A stretch of 6,776 nt of DNA. Source: Clostridia bacterium. Its GTDB lineage: Bacteria > Bacillota_A > Clostridia > Christensenellales > Aristaeellaceae. Each line of letters begins with the position of its first letter. Positions within the stretch are counted from its first letter, which is position 1. The notes below the pieces were generated by a model that was given only the letters and a program-made list of their open reading frames with translations, ran no database searches and had not been told where the DNA came from. Position numbers and translations under genes: made by a program. This document shows, in pieces, positions 1 through 5,243 of this stretch. The stretch lies in the NCBI GenBank assembly GCA_017398245.1, contig JAFQGN010000184.1:1-6776 (forward strand), written 5' to 3'.

Positions 1-1
1 C

Positions 2-598
2 AACTGGTCGCGCGACCAGCACAGCTTTATGTTTTCCGACCTGAAGGATTCCATCAAGCTGAACTGGAAGCAGGGCGCGCTCTGGGGCCTGATCAACGGC
101 CTGAGCCTGTATCTGCTGTTCATCTGCTGGATCTATTACGGTTCCATGGCCGAAACGAACGTGTTCTTCCTTGTGCCGCAGGTGCTGGTGGTCGTGTTCG
201 TGGCCGTGTGGTGGATGATGAACATGATCGCCTACCCCATGATCGTGAGCTACGAAATGAAGTTCCGGGACATTGTGCGCAACTGCGCGATCATCGCCAT
301 TGCACGGCTGCCGTGGTCTGTGCTGTTCCTTGCGCTGACGGTGGTGCTGCCCATCGCTTTGTTCTTTGCTATTCCCATGGTGGCGTTCATGGCCATCCTT
401 ATCGCGTGGTTTTTGCTGTTCGGCTTCTCCTTCAACGGCCTGATCTACGCTTCCTACGCGAATTCCTGCTTTGACAAGTACCTCAACCCGCGCATCGAAG
501 GCGCGAAGGTGGGCCAGGGCCTGCGCGATCCCGCGCTCGATTATGCCGACGAGGCCGACGAGGACGAGGTGCGCAAGGAGATCGAAAACATGAAGTGA
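2..598 (+). CDS. DUF624 (YesL-like) membrane protein, 5' end outside window
   Basis: The visible 198 residues are the C-terminal part of an integral membrane protein. The frame is open to the left edge (it reads NWSRDQHSF before the first ATG at 29). The stretch F-x-D-L-K-D-S-I-K-L-N-W-K-Q-G resembles the end of the DUF624 domain, so I treat the ATG at 29 as internal and the gene as truncated. Four hydrophobic stretches follow, at about residues 16-38, 46-75, 83-115 and 116-143 counted from that ATG. The protein ends in an acidic tail (DYADEADEDEV). DUF624/YesL proteins are usually encoded near carbohydrate ABC importers and their molecular role is not established. This fits the sugar-binding protein at the other end of the window, although that gene is on the opposite strand. 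The family call rests on the short conserved segment and the membrane pattern; the N-terminal half of the domain cannot be seen. A generic multi-pass membrane protein is the alternative. Confidence 0.72.
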   Translation, partial: NWSRDQHSFMFSDLKDSIKLNWKQGALWGLINGLSLYLLFICWIYYGSMAETNVFFLVPQVLVVVFVAVWWMMNMIAYPMIVSYEMKFRDIVRNCAIIAIARLPWSVLFLALTVVLPIALFFAIPMVAFMAILIAWFLLFGFSFNGLIYASYANSCFDKYLNPRIEGAKVGQGLRDPALDYADEADEDEVRKEIENMK

Positions 599-631
599 TT
601 TTTTCTGCGCGGGGCGGGCATCCTTTTGCAA

Positions 632-640
632 AGAGGAGGG
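632..640 (+). promoter_or_regulatory. Shine-Dalgarno site that sets the spore-protein start
   Basis: AGAGGAGGG lies 8 bases before the ATG at 649. A GTG at 595, overlapping the previous stop codon (GTGA), opens the same frame, but it has no such site and would add 18 residues (IFSARGGHPF and so on) that do not belong to the family. The ATG at 649 is therefore preferred. Confidence 0.8.
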
Positions 641-648
641 AACGCCCT

Positions 649-822
649 ATGGAAAAGATCCCGGAGATCACGCCGCGCGAACGCCGGAAATACGAGGCTG
701 CGCAACAGCTCGGCCTGATGGAAAAACTGCTGGAAGGCGGCTGGGGCGCGCTCACGGCCCGGGAAAACGGGCTGATCGGCGCGCTTGCCGCGGGCAGGAG
801 CGTGACGCAGGAAAAGGATTGA
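649..822 (+). CDS. Divergent small acid-soluble spore protein, alpha/beta type
   Basis: This is a 57-residue protein. Residues about 15-24 read KYEAAQQLGL, which fits the first alpha/beta SASP signature (K-x-E-x-A-x-x-L-G-L). This includes the E-A/I-A site where the germination protease GPR cuts such proteins. The segment GGWGALTARENGLIG then aligns with the second helix region (L-T-x-R-x-x-G-x-I-G-G in typical members). Alpha/beta SASPs coat and protect spore DNA in the forespore core. Oddities: the usual Gly-Gly of the second motif is Gly-Ala (IGALAAG), basic residues after it are few, and the N-terminus is short, so DNA binding may be weakened. The gene sits 50 bases after the DUF624-like gene and 6 bases before the methyltransferase. 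I saw no clear sigma-G promoter. The family assignment is fairly firm; the function in spores is inferred. Confidence 0.78.
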   Translation: MEKIPEITPRERRKYEAAQQLGLMEKLLEGGWGALTARENGLIGALAAGRSVTQEKD

Positions 823-828
823 ACGAAA

Positions 829-1566
829 ATGTACACAAGCCTTGCGCAGCTGTATGACCGGCTGATGGACGACGTCGATTATGCGGCCTGGGCGCGATAC
901 TATATTTCGCTGATCGAACAATACGGCAAAAAGCCCGCGAGCTTGCTCGAATGCGCATGCGGCACAGGCTCTCTCACAAAAGAGCTGGCCAAATGGGGCT
1001 TTAAGCTGACGGCGACGGACCTGAGCGAGGAAATGCTCGAGGCGGCGGGCGAAAAGCTGCGCAAAAGCGGCGCGAGGGTGCCGCTGGTGAAGCAGGATAT
1101 GCGCCTGTTGGAAGTGCCCCGCAAAGTCGAGGCCGTCATTTCCTGCTGCGACGGCGCGAATTATCTGACCGACGACGAAGGGATGCTCGCCTTTGCGCAG
1201 CATGCCTTCGCCGCTTTGCGCTGCGGCGGCGTGCTGGCGTTTGATGTTTCCAGCCGCGAAAAGCTGAAGAATATGGGCGGGCAGACCTTCTGCGACGAGC
1301 GGGAGGAGGTCGCCGCCATATGGAAAAACAGCTTTGACGAGAAAACCAGCCTTCTGACGATGGAAGTTTCCCTGTACGTGCAGGAGGAGAGCGGCCTGTA
1401 CCGCCGGTATGAAGAGACGCATGTGCAGCGCGGCTGGAAGGAGGCGGAGGTCGTCTCCATTTTGCAAAAGGCCGGGTTTGAGGACGTCCGCGTCTTTGGA
1501 GACCGCACGTTCGAAGTCCCGCGCGCGGGCGAAGCGCGCATCCATTTTACCGCAATGAAGCCCTGA
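829..1566 (+). CDS. Class I SAM-dependent methyltransferase (YqeM-like)
   Basis: This 245-residue protein has a Rossmann-fold methyltransferase layout. The N-terminal LYDRLMDDVDYAAWARY (residues 8-24) is typical of YqeM-like and Methyltransf_25 enzymes. Motif I is LLECACGTGSLT at 39-50 (GxG loop binding S-adenosylmethionine). The acidic residue for the ribose hydroxyls is D64 in ATDLSEEML. QDMR at 88-91 contributes to the adenine pocket. CCDGANYL at 105-112 is the post-motif with the D-x-x-N-Y characteristic of this group. The C-terminal half (about 140-245) is a mixed beta/alpha region that probably shapes the substrate site. The substrate cannot be told from sequence. The Shine-Dalgarno site (AGGAAAAGGA, 809-818) lies inside the end of the spore-protein gene, and only 6 bases separate the genes, so translation is probably coupled. 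hslO follows 28 bases later. Confidence 0.92.
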   Translation: MYTSLAQLYDRLMDDVDYAAWARYYISLIEQYGKKPASLLECACGTGSLTKELAKWGFKLTATDLSEEMLEAAGEKLRKSGARVPLVKQDMRLLEVPRKVEAVISCCDGANYLTDDEGMLAFAQHAFAALRCGGVLAFDVSSREKLKNMGGQTFCDEREEVAAIWKNSFDEKTSLLTMEVSLYVQEESGLYRRYEETHVQRGWKEAEVVSILQKAGFEDVRVFGDRTFEVPRAGEARIHFTAMKP

Positions 1567-1594
1567 GAGGGCATACATAAGGAGATATACTTTT

Positions 1595-2476
1595 ATGACG
1601 AATATCCTTCGCGATCAGGACACTCTGATCCATTTCAGCCTGCTGGAGGGCCAGGCCCGCGCAGTGCTGATCGATTCCACCCGCCTTGTCAGCGAGGCGA
1701 GGCGCATCCATCGCCTGTCCGATACCGCCACCGTAGCTCTGGGCCGTCTGCTGACCGGCGCGGCCATCATGGGCGATATGCTCAAGGGCGAAAAATGCTC
1801 CGTCACCCTCACGGTAAAGGGCGGCGGCGAGATCGGCGCGCTGGTGGCCGTGGGCATGCCCGGCGGCTATGTGAAGGGCTATGTCGATAAGCCGTATTGC
1901 GAGGCGGCGAGCGTGGGCGAGGCCGTGGGCAAAGAGGGCACGCTGACGGTCGTGAAGGACACCGGCATGCGCGAGCCGTATGTCGGCCAGGTGGAGCTCG
2001 TCTCCGGCGAGATCGCCGAGGATATCTGCGCTTACATGTTCTATTCCGAGCAGACGCCGTCCCTGCTGGCGCTGGGCGTGCATGTGGGCGAAAACGGCGT
2101 GGAGACCGCCGGCGGCATCCTTGTGCAGATGCTGCCCGGCGCGAGCGAGGCCGCGATCCAGAGCGTGGAGCTCTCTGCCGGCATGCTGGCGGGCGTTGCG
2201 GGCGAGTTGGCTATTTCCGGCCCGGACGGCACCGTGCAGCAGCTGATCGGCCACCTGCAGCCGGAAGAGCTGGAGCGCAGCCACCCGGCCTACCGGTGCG
2301 ATTGCAGCCGCGAGCGCGTGGAAAAGGCGCTCATCTCCCTTGGCGTGGAAGAGCTGCGCGACATCGTCAACGAGCAGCACGGCGCCACCGCAGGCTGCCA
2401 TTTCTGCAATAAAAAGCATCGTTTTACCGAGGCGGATCTTCTCAGGCTGATCGACGAGATGCAGTCTCGCGAATAA
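1595..2476 (+). CDS. hslO: Hsp33 redox-regulated molecular chaperone
   Basis: This is a 293-residue protein of the usual Hsp33 length. The N-terminal core (about 1-230) begins with DTLIHFSLLEGQARAVLID and contains the conserved GRLLTGAAIMG and the glycine-rich VKGGGEIGALVA segment. The C-terminal redox switch has the four zinc-binding cysteines, C235 and C237 (CDC) with C268 and C271 (CHFC), followed by HRF. In Hsp33 these cysteines hold zinc when reduced. On oxidative stress with unfolding they form disulfides, release zinc and expose a holdase surface for unfolding cytosolic proteins. All four are intact, so the switch should work. The start is fixed by TAAGGAGATATA about 8 bases upstream. 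The gene lies between the methyltransferase and the HEAT-repeat gene, with short gaps of 28 and 14 bases, so co-transcription is likely. Confidence 0.98.
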   Translation: MTNILRDQDTLIHFSLLEGQARAVLIDSTRLVSEARRIHRLSDTATVALGRLLTGAAIMGDMLKGEKCSVTLTVKGGGEIGALVAVGMPGGYVKGYVDKPYCEAASVGEAVGKEGTLTVVKDTGMREPYVGQVELVSGEIAEDICAYMFYSEQTPSLLALGVHVGENGVETAGGILVQMLPGASEAAIQSVELSAGMLAGVAGELAISGPDGTVQQLIGHLQPEELERSHPAYRCDCSRERVEKALISLGVEELRDIVNEQHGATAGCHFCNKKHRFTEADLLRLIDEMQSRE

Positions 2477-2490
2477 AGGAGTGTAGGAAC

Positions 2491-3324
2491 ATGAGCAAGC
2501 CGATCGATTTTGACGCCCGCTTTACCAAATATGCCGAAACATGGGTGCGCGAACAGCTCAAGGCCGGCAAAAACCCGGACGTGCTGGAAGAGCAGATGCC
2601 CGAACTGTATATGCGCTTTATCAATTCTCCCGCGCACTGGCTGGACGGCGTGGCCCCGGCCATGTACTTCGCCCAGTGGGACGACCCCGCCGTGCTGATC
2701 GAAAAGCTGCGCGAGTACGACGCCGAGGACGTGGCCGTGCCGGATCTTCTGCTGGAGAGGCTGACCGACTTGGGCGACGCTTCCATCGCGCCGCTGATGG
2801 CCCTTGCAGCCGATGAGAGCGCGAACCGCAGCCTGCGCCTCACCGCCGTGAACCTGCTGGTGGAGCTGGATACCAGCGAGCCCATCGGCCTGTGCGTGGA
2901 GCTGGTCAAGGCGCGTGAAAAGGACGACGATCTGGCCGACGCCGCGGCAGATCTTCTGCGCAATCTGGGTATGGAGCCGGTCGACCTGATGGTCGAGGCC
3001 CTGTCCGATGCTTCTGACGAAGCCGCCGATACTTTTTTGGATCTTTTGTGCAACTTTAAGGGCATCGAGCGCGTATATGAAGAAACGGTGTCCCGTTTTC
3101 TGCGCGACGGCGAGCACCGTGCGCTGCACGCCTCCTATCTGGCAAAGCTGGGCGACGCGCGCGCGATCGAGCCGCTGACCAAGGCCAGCGAGCTGATCGA
3201 CCTGAATTATCTGGACTATATCGAGATCCGCGATGCGATCGAGGCTCTGGGCGGCAGCCTGACCACCGAGCGCGAATTCGCCGGAGACCCGTACTATGAA
3301 TCCATGAAGAGGCTGGAAGGCTGA
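2491..3324 (+). CDS. HEAT-repeat protein of unknown function
   Basis: This is a 277-residue soluble, acidic, almost entirely helical protein with no signal peptide or membrane segment. The N-terminal region (about 8-85) has the pattern EEQMPELYMRFINSPAHWLDG followed by YFAQWDD, which I associate with a clostridial HEAT-domain family. It is followed by paired helices with HEAT/PBS-lyase-like character: LTDLGDASIAPLMALAADES at about 91-110, a second unit at about 112-140, LVEALSDASDE near 170, and the clearest, LAKLGDARAIEPLTKASEL, at about 217-235, which is followed by the helix ending in AIEALGG. HEAT repeats form curved solenoids that bind proteins, so this is probably an adaptor or scaffold. 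No catalytic motif is visible. It starts 14 bases after hslO behind AAAGGAGTG. The context suggests, but does not prove, a link to Hsp33. Confidence 0.85.
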   Translation: MSKPIDFDARFTKYAETWVREQLKAGKNPDVLEEQMPELYMRFINSPAHWLDGVAPAMYFAQWDDPAVLIEKLREYDAEDVAVPDLLLERLTDLGDASIAPLMALAADESANRSLRLTAVNLLVELDTSEPIGLCVELVKAREKDDDLADAAADLLRNLGMEPVDLMVEALSDASDEAADTFLDLLCNFKGIERVYEETVSRFLRDGEHRALHASYLAKLGDARAIEPLTKASELIDLNYLDYIEIRDAIEALGGSLTTEREFAGDPYYESMKRLEG

Positions 3325-3368
3325 TATCCGGATGCTTTTCCCGATGCGGCCGTCGGCTCTTTCAAAAT

Positions 3369-3378
3369 AAAGAGGTGA
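3369..3378 (+). promoter_or_regulatory. Shine-Dalgarno site supporting a TTG start
   Basis: AAAGAGGTGA ends 6 bases before the TTG at 3385. No in-frame ATG or GTG lies between the previous gene and the first zinc-ribbon cysteine. Starting at TTG places the first CxxC at residues 3-6, the usual position in N-terminal zinc-ribbon proteins. Confidence 0.75.
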
Positions 3379-3384
3379 CTTTGC

Positions 3385-4689
3385 TTGTTTTGCATCGAAT
3401 GCGGAAAAGCCAACCCGGACGGCGCGAAATTCTGCGCCTATTGCGGCGTGAAGCTGTTCACGGGGGAGCCTGTGCCCACGATCGAGCCCATCCCTTCCGG
3501 GAACGACGCCGCCCATGTGCAGCCGATGGCTCCCCATGCGGCCGATGTGCCGCCGAAGGAGGAGCCTGTGCAGCCGGAAGCTCCTGCACAGGAGCCGGTT
3601 AAGCAGCCCGAGCAGCCTGCCCCGTATGTGCGGGCGAGGCGCGCGCGAACGCTGCAGCCCACCATGGAAAACCCCGCTCAGCCCGACCGCGGGCCCCGGG
3701 CGGAGTTCGTGCCCCAGCCGTTTGTGCAGATCAGCCCGGCCGACCTGCCGGAAATGCCTGCGAAGGCCGAACCCATCGAGGAGGAGCCGCTGCTGTTCCA
3801 AGAGGAGATGCCCCTGAACGAGGATGTCGGTCCCGATGAACCGGAGCCATTTTTCCCGCGCAAGGAAACGCCTGTGCAGACAGGAGTATGGAACGCGAAA
3901 AACAAGCAGGACAAGCCTTCCGCGCCCATTTTGCCGCCGGATGACCTTTGGCCCGGCGACGAGGAGGAAGAACCCTCCGAGCCTGCGGAAAAGAAGAAAT
4001 TCAGCTTTCCGTGGCAAAAGAAAAAGGAGGAAGACCTCGTCCTCACCGCTTCCGGAACCGAGGAAATGCCCGCGCGCAAGCCGGTCATCACGCGAAAAAA
4101 GCGCGATACGCATATTCCCGAGCGCATCATCAAGCGCAAAGAGCCTGAGCCGGAGGAGGAGCGCTTTGAGGACGACGAGGAACCGCAGGACGTGTTCTTC
4201 ATGCGCCCGAAAAAGCCGCGCCGGCAGGAGGACGATTCGATCGATGATGCATACGTCAACAGCCGCGTGCGCTCCATCCTGTTCGCCATTGCGTTTGTAA
4301 CGTGCCTGTTTGCAGCGGTGTGGCTATTCGCCACATCCTCTGGGCAGATGTTTCTGGCCGGGTTCAATCTCAGCTCGTCTGCCGAAGCGTACCGCGATCT
4401 GGGCGACAGCGCGCTGGGCAACAACCAGGTAAAGCGCGCGGCGGAGGCCTATTATAAGGCGCTCAGCCTCGATCCGGACGATTACGAGACCGCGCTGCTC
4501 GTGGGCAAAACGCAGCAGCAGATCGGCGAATACGACACGGCGGCGGATGCGTTTTACATGTGCACGAAGCTGCAGCCCGCGTCGCCTGAGCCGTATCAGG
4601 CGCTCATCCGGCTGTATGAGATCCAGAACGAGCAGGAAAAGGCGCAGTATTTCCGGGAACTTGGGCGCGCGAATGCGGGGATCAACTAG
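3385..4689 (+). CDS. Zinc-ribbon, disordered linker, one membrane segment, C-terminal TPR protein
   Basis: This 434-residue protein has four parts. Residues 1-21 are a zinc ribbon with CIEC and CAYC (C3, C6, C17, C20), of the short kind found at the front of many Bacillota membrane proteins. Residues about 25-290 are a low-complexity linker, first rich in Pro, Glu and Gln (PVQPEAPAQEPVKQPEQP), then alternating acidic and basic patches, and probably disordered. Residues about 297-316 (SILFAIAFVTCLFAAVWLFA) are the only membrane segment. Basic residues before it (KKPRR, SRVR) predict the N-terminus inside the cell. Residues about 333-432 hold roughly three TPR units, such as AAEAYYKALSLDPDDYETAL, which would then face outside. 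The likely role is a membrane-tethered scaffold or sensor; no enzyme motif is present. It starts with TTG, 60 bases after the HEAT gene, and is the last gene before a terminator at 4745-4783. Confidence 0.85.
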   Translation: MFCIECGKANPDGAKFCAYCGVKLFTGEPVPTIEPIPSGNDAAHVQPMAPHAADVPPKEEPVQPEAPAQEPVKQPEQPAPYVRARRARTLQPTMENPAQPDRGPRAEFVPQPFVQISPADLPEMPAKAEPIEEEPLLFQEEMPLNEDVGPDEPEPFFPRKETPVQTGVWNAKNKQDKPSAPILPPDDLWPGDEEEEPSEPAEKKKFSFPWQKKKEEDLVLTASGTEEMPARKPVITRKKRDTHIPERIIKRKEPEPEEERFEDDEEPQDVFFMRPKKPRRQEDDSIDDAYVNSRVRSILFAIAFVTCLFAAVWLFATSSGQMFLAGFNLSSSAEAYRDLGDSALGNNQVKRAAEAYYKALSLDPDDYETALLVGKTQQQIGEYDTAADAFYMCTKLQPASPEPYQALIRLYEIQNEQEKAQYFRELGRANAGIN

Positions 4690-4744
4690 AGAAGTCCGTT
4701 CTTTGGACGCCACGGCGAGGCTATGGCTCGTACAGAAAAAAGAG

Positions 4745-4783
4745 AAAAGGCTGGCATGCGATCAACGCGCAGGTCAGCCTTTT
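4745..4783. terminator. Bidirectional rho-independent terminator between convergent genes
   Basis: The left arm AAAAGGCTGGC (4745-4755) pairs with GTCAGCCTTTT (4773-4783): 11 pairs with one G-U, and a 17-base loop. On the + strand the terminal Ts are part of the stem. On the - strand the stem is followed by CTCTTTTTT, a good uridine tract. It lies 56 bases after the stop of the zinc-ribbon gene and probably also stops leftward transcription from the gene at 5244-6041. Confidence 0.75.
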
Positions 4784-4800
4784 GTGTATTATAGAAGTTT

Positions 4801-4877
4801 GGATTCCAAAGGGACGGGATTTTCAGGTGCGCCGCCCCTGAAACCCCGCTTAAGGGTCATTGACTCTTAAGAATCCC
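4801..4877. repeat. Palindromic sub-element 1 (two hairpins inside a closing stem)
   Basis: The ends GGATTC (4801-4806) and GAATCC (4871-4876) are complementary. Inside are two hairpins. In the first, TTTCAGG (4821-4827) pairs with CCTGAAA (4837-4843), extended by CGGG (4815-4818) with CCCG (4845-4848). The second is CTTAAGGGTC (4849-4858) with GACTCTTAAG (4862-4871), 10 pairs including one G-U, with a 3-base loop. Confidence 0.72.
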
Positions 4878-4936
4878 TTATTAGGGGGACAAAATATACA
4901 GCATCGATATTCTGTCGAAAACTATCGTCATACATC
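4878..4936. other. AT-rich core between inverted GAATCCC and GGGATTC
   Basis: This AT-rich stretch contrasts with the GC-rich surroundings. It is flanked by GAATCCC (4871-4877) and its inverse GGGATTC (4951-4957). It contains ATCGAT and a possible CGATA/TATCG pairing (4904-4908 and 4923-4927). A - strand open frame crosses it but has no Shine-Dalgarno support and runs through the hairpins, so I do not call a gene. Its function is unknown. Confidence 0.5.
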
Positions 4937-5089
4937 AATCCCAAAATGATGGGATTCCAAAGGGCGAGGTGGCAAACCTGTAGGTTTGCCAGTTCGGCGG
5001 GAGCCGAACCGCCGACGGCTGAATCAATGATTCGGGCGCAGCGCCGTGAAATCCCTTTGGCAGGGGGCAGGAGACGGAGTCCCCTGCTG
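4937..5089. repeat. Palindromic sub-element 2: multi-hairpin array
   Basis: It opens with AATCCCA (4937-4943) pairing with TGGGATT (4950-4956). CCAAAGGG (4957-4964) can pair with CCCTTTGG (5053-5060), enclosing three stems. These are GGCAAACC/GGTTTGCC (4971-4978, 4983-4990, loop TGTA), GTTCGGC/GCCGAAC (4992-4998, 5003-5009, loop GGGA), and ACGGC/GCCGT (5015-5019, 5043-5047). The last contains GAATC/GATTC (5021-5025, 5029-5033). A further hairpin follows, GCAGGAGAC (5067-5075) with GTCCCCTGC (5079-5087), with one mismatch and loop GGA. The layout is a cloverleaf-like multi-branch fold, but it shows no tRNA T-loop or anticodon-arm pattern. Confidence 0.72.
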
Positions 5090-5120
5090 TATACCGGAAT
5101 CTGATAGCACAATACAGAAC

Positions 5121-5162
5121 AACGGCATGCCAACCGGTAGGAAGGCATGCCGTTCTTTTTTT
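5121..5162 (+). terminator. Strong rho-independent terminator, + strand, without an adjacent gene
   Basis: AACGGCATGCC (5121-5131) pairs perfectly with GGCATGCCGTT (5144-5154) around a 12-base loop, followed by C and seven Ts (5156-5162). The - strand side has only an interrupted T tract, so it works mainly for + strand transcripts. The nearest + strand gene ends at 4689 and already has a terminator. This one may therefore serve a short RNA from the repeat block, or be carried as part of the repeat. Confidence 0.85.
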
Positions 5163-5167
5163 ATTAG

Positions 5168-5237
5168 CCCAAATGATGGGATTCTTAAGGGCCGATGGCC
5201 CTTAAGCAGGGGTTCCAAAGGAACGGAGTCTCTTTGG
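5168..5237. repeat. Palindromic sub-element 3 (two hairpins)
   Basis: It starts with CCCAAATGATGGGATTC, nearly identical to 4940-4957. CTTAAGGGCC (5184-5193) pairs perfectly with GGCCCTTAAG (5197-5206), loop GAT. CCAAAGGAAC (5215-5224) pairs with GTCTCTTTGG (5228-5237), with two mismatches and loop GGA. It ends only 6 bases from the stop codon of the - strand gene, so it forms the start of that gene's 3' untranslated region. Confidence 0.72.
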
Positions 5238-5243
5238 CGTGCC

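Larger units (their letters stand above)
4801..5237. repeat. Composite intergenic palindromic repeat block
   Basis: The block holds several short hairpins made of recurring pieces. GGATTCCAAAGGG occurs twice in direct orientation (4801-4813 and 4952-4964). GGGATTCTTAAG (5178-5189) is the exact inverse of CTTAAGAATCCC (4866-4877). CCCAAAATGATGGGATTC (4940-4957) recurs with one base deleted at 5168-5184. Three sub-elements, an AT-rich core and a terminator are listed separately. No transposase or believable gene lies within. The make-up resembles non-autonomous repeat families (MITE- or REP-like). Membership of a genome-wide family is inferred, because only one locus is visible. Confidence 0.75.

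Noticed and set aside
596..625. Possible sigma-G promoter (CATCCTT at 619-625) ahead of the spore-protein gene
   Set aside because: The -10-like box has a mismatch, and the bases 18 upstream (TGATT) fit the -35 consensus poorly.
541..1578. 345-codon open frame on the - strand
   Set aside because: It is antisense to the spore-protein and methyltransferase genes, which show clear motifs and ribosome sites on the + strand.
1578..1597. AAGGAGATATAC before hslO is identical to the ribosome site of common T7 expression vectors
   Set aside because: There is no other vector sequence, the spacing to ATG differs, and the gene before it runs naturally into the site. It is simply a strong native ribosome site.
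3340..3366. Weak hairpin CCGAT/GTCGG followed by CTCTTTC between the HEAT and zinc-ribbon genes
   Set aside because: It has only five pairs including a wobble and a short broken T tract, too weak to call a terminator or attenuator.
2290..4113. 607-codon open frame on the - strand
   Set aside because: It is antisense to hslO, the HEAT gene and the zinc-ribbon gene, spans their gaps, has no ribosome site, and has the biased composition of a shadow frame.
4957..5060. Cloverleaf-like fold considered as a tRNA
   Set aside because: There is no TTCGANNC T-loop, no anticodon loop of seven bases and no acceptor stem of the right spacing; arm sizes do not match.
4867..5148. 93-codon - strand frame in the intergenic block
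   Set aside because: It crosses several perfect hairpins, has no Shine-Dalgarno site, and is better explained as open by chance in repeat DNA. The odd protein-like end is kept as a low-weight finding.
4801..5237. CRISPR array
   Set aside because: Repeats are few, irregularly spaced and in both orientations, with no uniform spacers and no cas genes.
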